Of a stretch of 64,000 bases of DNA, positions 60,560-64,000 are shown one piece after another (position 1 is the first letter of the stretch; the number at the start of each line of letters is the position of its first letter). Position numbers and translations under genes: made by a program. The stretch spans positions 1 to 64,000 of the forward strand of contig NZ_NHOA01000156.1 in assembly GCF_002727125.1 (NCBI RefSeq), in the 5' to 3' direction. Under the pieces are notes generated by a model. The model searched no databases. It saw only the letters and a program-made list of their open reading frames with translations, and was not told the DNA's origin. Source of the DNA: Halorubrum persicum. Lineage in GTDB: Archaea > Halobacteriota > Halobacteria > Halobacteriales > Haloferacaceae.

Positions 60560-61606
60560 TCACTCGACGCGTGGGAGGTCAACGATGAACACGGAGCCCG
60601 TCGGCTCGTTGTCTTCGATCCGAACGCTGCCGCCGTACTGAGCGACGAGTGACTGAACGAGGTACAGCCCGATTCCCGTTCCCGGACTTCCAAGTCCCCG
60701 CTCGCCTTTCCCGAACACGATCTCCTTCTTGTCGTCCGGGATTCCCGGCCCGTTGTCCGCGATTCGGACTTCGACGGTATCGTCTCGGACAGCGCACGAC
60801 ACCTCGACGAACGGTGCGTCCTTGTCGTTGTGCTGAACGGCGTTGTTCAGGAGGTTCCGGAACACCGAGCTGAGCATGCTGTCGGCTGCCACCGCGACGT
60901 CGGGGACCGGTTCATCGACGGCGAACTCGGCTTCTGGAAACGACTCCTCGCGGAGCGACAGTTCGGTCGTCAGGGCCGTTCGAAGCGAGACCGGCTCCAC
61001 GGAGAGATCCCCGTCTGAGACGACCGTTTCGACGTAATCGCGTGCGGTCTCGGTCAGTTCGACGACGTGCTCTCCGCTGGCGAGGATCTTGCGGAGGTAC
61101 TCTTCCCCTTCGGCGTCGACGTGGGATTCGAGCAACTCCAACCAGCCGAGCACGACTGCCATATCGTTTCGGATGTCGTGGCGGACGATTCGGTTCAGCA
61201 GTTCGAGCTCCCGTTCGCGGCGCTGTTGCTCGGTGATGTCCGTACAGATGCCGACGACTTCGGTGACCTCGCCGGCATCGTCTCGAAGCGCGACCTGACG
61301 CGTGAGCACCGACCGAACCGATCCGTCGGGTTGGATGACGCGGCCCTCGTACGCCTTGTCACGGACTCCGTGGGCCGATTCCTCGATGTTTGCACGCACC
61401 CGCTCGCGGTCGTCCGGATGGATACTGTCGATCAGCAGGCTGATGTCGTCTTTGACATCGCCGGGAGGGAGCCCCCAGATGTCTTCGAACCCGGCGCTGA
61501 TGTAGTCGAACGTTCCCGGTTCGGTGGCCGTCCACAGCGCGACTCCGTCGAGGTGATCGAACAGGGCTCGGAAATCGCGCCGCTTCCCGAGCGAACCGTG
61601 GGTCAT
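60560..61606 (-). CDS. PAS-domain histidine kinase
   Basis: 348 residues: one PAS domain (DFRALFDHLDGVALWTATEPGTFDYISAGFEDIWGLP, PAC end GICTDITEQQ), an H-box LNRIVRHDIRNDMAVVLGWLELLE, an N-box RNLLNNAVQHND, and G-boxes DNGPGIPDDKK and GTGIGLYLVQSLV. No membrane segments, so a cytosolic sensor. ATG 61606 is chosen since the upstream frame is Arg-rich. No response regulator adjoins. Confidence 0.87.
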   Translation of the reverse strand: MTHGSLGKRRDFRALFDHLDGVALWTATEPGTFDYISAGFEDIWGLPPGDVKDDISLLIDSIHPDDRERVRANIEESAHGVRDKAYEGRVIQPDGSVRSVLTRQVALRDDAGEVTEVVGICTDITEQQRRERELELLNRIVRHDIRNDMAVVLGWLELLESHVDAEGEEYLRKILASGEHVVELTETARDYVETVVSDGDLSVEPVSLRTALTTELSLREESFPEAEFAVDEPVPDVAVAADSMLSSVFRNLLNNAVQHNDKDAPFVEVSCAVRDDTVEVRIADNGPGIPDDKKEIVFGKGERGLGSPGTGIGLYLVQSLVAQYGGSVRIEDNEPTGSVFIVDLPRVE

Positions 61607-61808
61607 AGCGACGTATTCGCGTCGAGATTGATAAACACCGATCGTGGATCCTCGAAGCCGAGATCGGTGGGTAGGACCGCGTTGTTTCCAGGGATCGAGG
61701 ATGGAGAGACCCACCCACCGGGGGTGTTTGATCGTCGATCGGCGTCGCGCGTCCAGTTCGCGTCTCTCGCGAGCAGCGTCCCGCAACCGGTGGCGGGGTG
61801 GCCACCGC
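61607..61808. other. Gap between kinase and glycosyltransferase
   Basis: 202 bp, no gene seen. The first ~30 bp hold AT-rich GATTGATAAAC, a TATA candidate for the kinase on the minus strand. Confidence 0.4.
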
Positions 61809-62795
61809 TCAGAGCGACTCGTACAGCGCCCGGTATCGCTCGGCGATCGCGTCGAGCGAGAACGACGCGCTGCGCGCCGCCGCGTTCGACCCCAGTCGCT
61901 CGCGGAGTGCGGGGTCGGACAGCCGGCGTATCGCGTCGGCGAACGCCGCCGTCTCGTCGCCGTCGGGGTCGACCTTCAGGCAGTCCTCACCGTCGTCGAG
62001 CCACGAGAACGTCTCGATGTCGCGGACGACCACGGCCGTCCCGGCGGTCATCGCCTCCAGCAGCGCGATCCCCTCGTTCTCCTCGTGGGTCGGGAACAGG
62101 AACACGTCGCCGGCGGCGAACGCGCCACGCACGTCGTCGACGAAGCCGGTGAACGTGCAGTTGTCCGGCGACTCCTCGATGAGTCGAGTGGTCTCCCGAC
62201 CCTTCAGCGAGAGGTCGAGCGGCCCGAACCACGCGAAGTCGATATCGGGGAGCTCGCGGGCCAGATCGACGAACGTCTCCAACCCCTTCCGCTTGATCAC
62301 GTGGCCGACGAGGAAGACGGTCGGCGGGTCGAGGTCGTAGCGCTCGCGGTACTCGGCCTCCAGCGACTCGAAGCCGGCGAGCTTCTCGCGGTCGACGCCG
62401 TTCGAGATGACGGTCGTCGGCGCGTCGGTGTACCCCTCGATCACGCCGCGGTTGTACTCGGAGGGGCAGACCAGCGCGTCGGCGAGCCCGTACGCCCGGC
62501 TGAGGTACGGTTTGAGGGGTTTCGCGAGCGCGTTGGTGAAACGGAAGCTGTCGCCGAAGTCCTCCGCGGTGACGTGGGTGTGCGCGACCACGGGGATCCC
62601 GCGGTCGCTCGCGCGCTTCGCGTACCACACCGATCGGGGCCCCATCAGGTTGCAGTGGAACACGTCCGCGTCGAGGGTCGGCTCGGTCGTGTACGCGATC
62701 CCCTCGCGATCGAGCATCTTCCGCTGGTGGACGACGGACTCGTGGATGCCGCCGGTGACGTGGTCCTCGAACTCGAAGTAGTGGCTGACCTTCAT
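61809..62795 (-). CDS. GT-B glycosyltransferase (family 4-like)
   Basis: 328 residues. The C-terminal GT-B half has VFLVGHVIKRKGLETFVDLARELP, DIDFAWFGPLDL and the donor-binding EX7E-like FPTHEENEGIALLEAMTAGTAVVV. The N-terminal half begins KVSHYFEFEDHVTGGIHESVVHQ. It transfers a sugar from a nucleotide donor to a lipid, protein or exopolysaccharide acceptor. It starts 46 bp after the sulfatase-like gene, so a cell-envelope role is likely. Confidence 0.87.
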   Translation of the reverse strand: MKVSHYFEFEDHVTGGIHESVVHQRKMLDREGIAYTTEPTLDADVFHCNLMGPRSVWYAKRASDRGIPVVAHTHVTAEDFGDSFRFTNALAKPLKPYLSRAYGLADALVCPSEYNRGVIEGYTDAPTTVISNGVDREKLAGFESLEAEYRERYDLDPPTVFLVGHVIKRKGLETFVDLARELPDIDFAWFGPLDLSLKGRETTRLIEESPDNCTFTGFVDDVRGAFAAGDVFLFPTHEENEGIALLEAMTAGTAVVVRDIETFSWLDDGEDCLKVDPDGDETAAFADAIRRLSDPALRERLGSNAAARSASFSLDAIAERYRALYESL

Positions 62796-62841
62796 CGCGG
62801 AACAGGGGCCGTCCCGAAGCTGCGGCTCGAACCGGCGACGC

Positions 62842-63711
62842 TCACTCCACTTCCAGCCACGGGACCTCCATCAGCGGGGGGATGTACGTCTCGATGTGGT
62901 GTTCCCACACGCCCTCCTCGCCGAACGCCTCGCCGTGGTCCGCGGTGACGACCACGTCGCCGTCGAGCTCGTCGACGAGTTCGGAGACGGACTCCAGGGC
63001 GATCCGGAGGTTCTCCTCGTACAGCTTGAGCGCGGTCACGCGGGTGCCGTCCGTCATGAGATCCTTGGGGTCGAGCTCCAGCCACAACCCCGCCTTCTGG
63101 GCGAACTCGCTGTCGTCGAGTCGGCTCTCGATCTTCGGTCGGACCGAGGCGCTGAGCGACGAGAGGAGGCCGCCGTCGTCTGCCGCGTCACCGCCCTCGG
63201 CCTCTTCCTCCTCCTGCCGTTTGATCCCCTTCTGGATCTGCTTGAGCTTCTGGCCCGATCCGCGCGAGAGGTACGGCGCGTGCGGCTGCATGTAGTGGAG
63301 CACGGTCCGGTCGGCGCGCTCGATGGCGTCGAGGTTGTTGCGGTACGCCTCTGTCATCCCCTCCGGCGGGACGGTGCCCAGATCGTCGTCCCAGCCGGTC
63401 TTCCAGACGTCGTGAATGTCGCTGATGTGCTCGGAGGCGGTCCACTCGTAGTCGCAGCTCGCGCCCCACTTCAGCTCGTTCAGCGGGATCCCCAGATCGT
63501 TGATGAACGGGTTCCCGGAGAAGTACGCGATGTCGTGGTCGCCGGTGAACGTCCGGGAGGCCCACTCCGGCGTCGACGACCCGACGCTCCGACGCTTCTC
63601 TAAGTCGCCGTCGAGGTACTCGTCGTACACGTCCTCGAACACGTCGTAGCGGCACGCGTCCAACACCAGACAGTAATCCCACTCCGATTCGAGGAACCGC
63701 TGATCGTCCAT
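62842..63711 (-). CDS. Sulfatase/alkaline-phosphatase-superfamily protein
   Basis: 289 residues. DYCLVLDACRYDVFEDVYDEYL supplies the Asp and the Cys-Arg of the sulfatase-like active-site region, HYMQPHAPYLS follows, and the end carries VVVTADHGEAFGEEGVWEHHIETYIPPLMEVPW, the ADHGE metal-binding motif. No signal peptide, so a cytosolic or loosely associated enzyme acting on sugar or lipid phosphate/sulfate. ATG 63711 is preferred because the upstream frame is not protein-like. It is cotranscribed with the glycosyltransferase. Confidence 0.83.
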   Translation of the reverse strand: MDDQRFLESEWDYCLVLDACRYDVFEDVYDEYLDGDLEKRRSVGSSTPEWASRTFTGDHDIAYFSGNPFINDLGIPLNELKWGASCDYEWTASEHISDIHDVWKTGWDDDLGTVPPEGMTEAYRNNLDAIERADRTVLHYMQPHAPYLSRGSGQKLKQIQKGIKRQEEEEAEGGDAADDGGLLSSLSASVRPKIESRLDDSEFAQKAGLWLELDPKDLMTDGTRVTALKLYEENLRIALESVSELVDELDGDVVVTADHGEAFGEEGVWEHHIETYIPPLMEVPWLEVE

Positions 63712-63901
63712 AAGTACGCGACAGTTCCCCGTCGACGGTTGTATTCTTGTTGGTGCCGCCTCGGGAAGCGTATCCGGCTCCTCCCGGCCTGAGAAGCCCG
63801 ATCTGTGGCAGTTCGATAGCCGTGATCGTTCGGAATACCGCCCCGCGAGACGGGCGAGAACCAATCAGACGTTTCAAGTCCGACACCCCGCCATACCCCC
63901 T

Positions 63902-64000
63902 ATGGACGGGAGCCAGCGGCGCGGACTGGTCATCGGCGGAGTCGCGGCGGTCGCGGTCTTCGCCGTCCTCTTCGTCGTCGTCGGAGCGGACCGCGTGATC
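63902..64000 (+). CDS. N-terminus of a membrane protein, cut by window end
   Basis: The first 33 residues, a short basic start (MDGSQRRG) and one hydrophobic helix (LVIGGVAAVAVFAVLFVVVG), then ADRVI. The style fits flippase-like (AglD/UPF0104-type) proteins that often accompany glycosyltransferases in haloarchaea, but too little is present to decide. It is divergent from the sulfatase-like gene. Confidence 0.55.
   Translation, partial: MDGSQRRGLVIGGVAAVAVFAVLFVVVGADRVI

Noticed and set aside
1-64000. tRNA and rRNA genes
   Set aside because: I looked for T-arm-like GGTTCRAATCC and rRNA motifs on both strands by eye and found none; a covariance search could overturn this.

Overview
The window is haloarchaeal chromosome (class Halobacteria). 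The proteins are strongly acidic, GC is high with GC-biased third codon positions, promoters are TATA-like and mostly followed by short or no leaders, secreted proteins carry Tat lipoboxes, and families restricted to haloarchaea appear (HalX response regulators, HTH_10/Bat regulators, DUF5805, DUF7512-like). A Halorubrum-like member of Haloferacales is my guess; the genus cannot be proved from this sequence. I found no rRNA, tRNA or CRISPR array.

Layout. 0.2-12.3 kb: sensing and stress genes (two histidine kinases, two universal stress proteins, a Bat-type regulator broken in its GAF domain, a HalX response regulator, a cation/Ca2+ exchanger, a phosphoribosyltransferase and a PfkB kinase). 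12.4-23.2 kb: a molybdenum/tungsten island with a WtpABC-type oxyanion transporter, a divergent Tfx-family regulator and a formate-dehydrogenase-like operon. That operon encodes a NuoF-like subunit with a degraded FMN/NADH site, a NuoG-N-terminus-like ferredoxin subunit, a molybdopterin subunit, a DUF1641 protein and a second, shorter molybdopterin subunit. 23.5-26.3 kb: an aldehyde dehydrogenase, an MFS transporter and a decayed ribbon-helix-helix gene.

26.5-35.3 kb is a compact sulfur island: an HTH regulator, a TauE/SafE exporter with a tiny membrane partner, a PiT-fold transporter, two YeeE/YedE half-transporters, a rhodanese-persulfide-dioxygenase fusion, two TusA proteins, a DsrE-like protein, sulfide:quinone oxidoreductase and a second DUF1641 protein. 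Together they form a plausible route for importing, relaying and oxidising reduced sulfur. 35.4-39.0 kb: a 2-oxoacid dehydrogenase E1 pair with a free-standing lipoyl protein but no E2 or E3, then a radical SAM/SPASM gene. 39.3-47.3 kb: a phosphate operon (pstS-C-A-B, phoU and an AbrB-PhoU protein) behind an AT-rich, palindrome-dense promoter, with a divergent coiled-coil protein.

47.4-52.9 kb is accessory DNA: a tyrosine recombinase with a DUF5805 partner, a three-gene micro-operon of very small proteins linked by 4-bp overlaps, an IS4-like transposase, and a 1.1-kb segment bounded by 47-bp inverted repeats that carries two small membrane proteins and no transposase. 53.0-64.0 kb returns to chromosomal genes: a HisG-like paralogue, a long coiled-coil protein, an MBL-fold hydrolase, a sugar-acid module (KDPG-type aldolase, D-galactonate-dehydratase-like enzyme, SDR), another PAS histidine kinase, and the start of a cell-envelope cluster (glycosyltransferase, sulfatase-like protein, truncated membrane protein).
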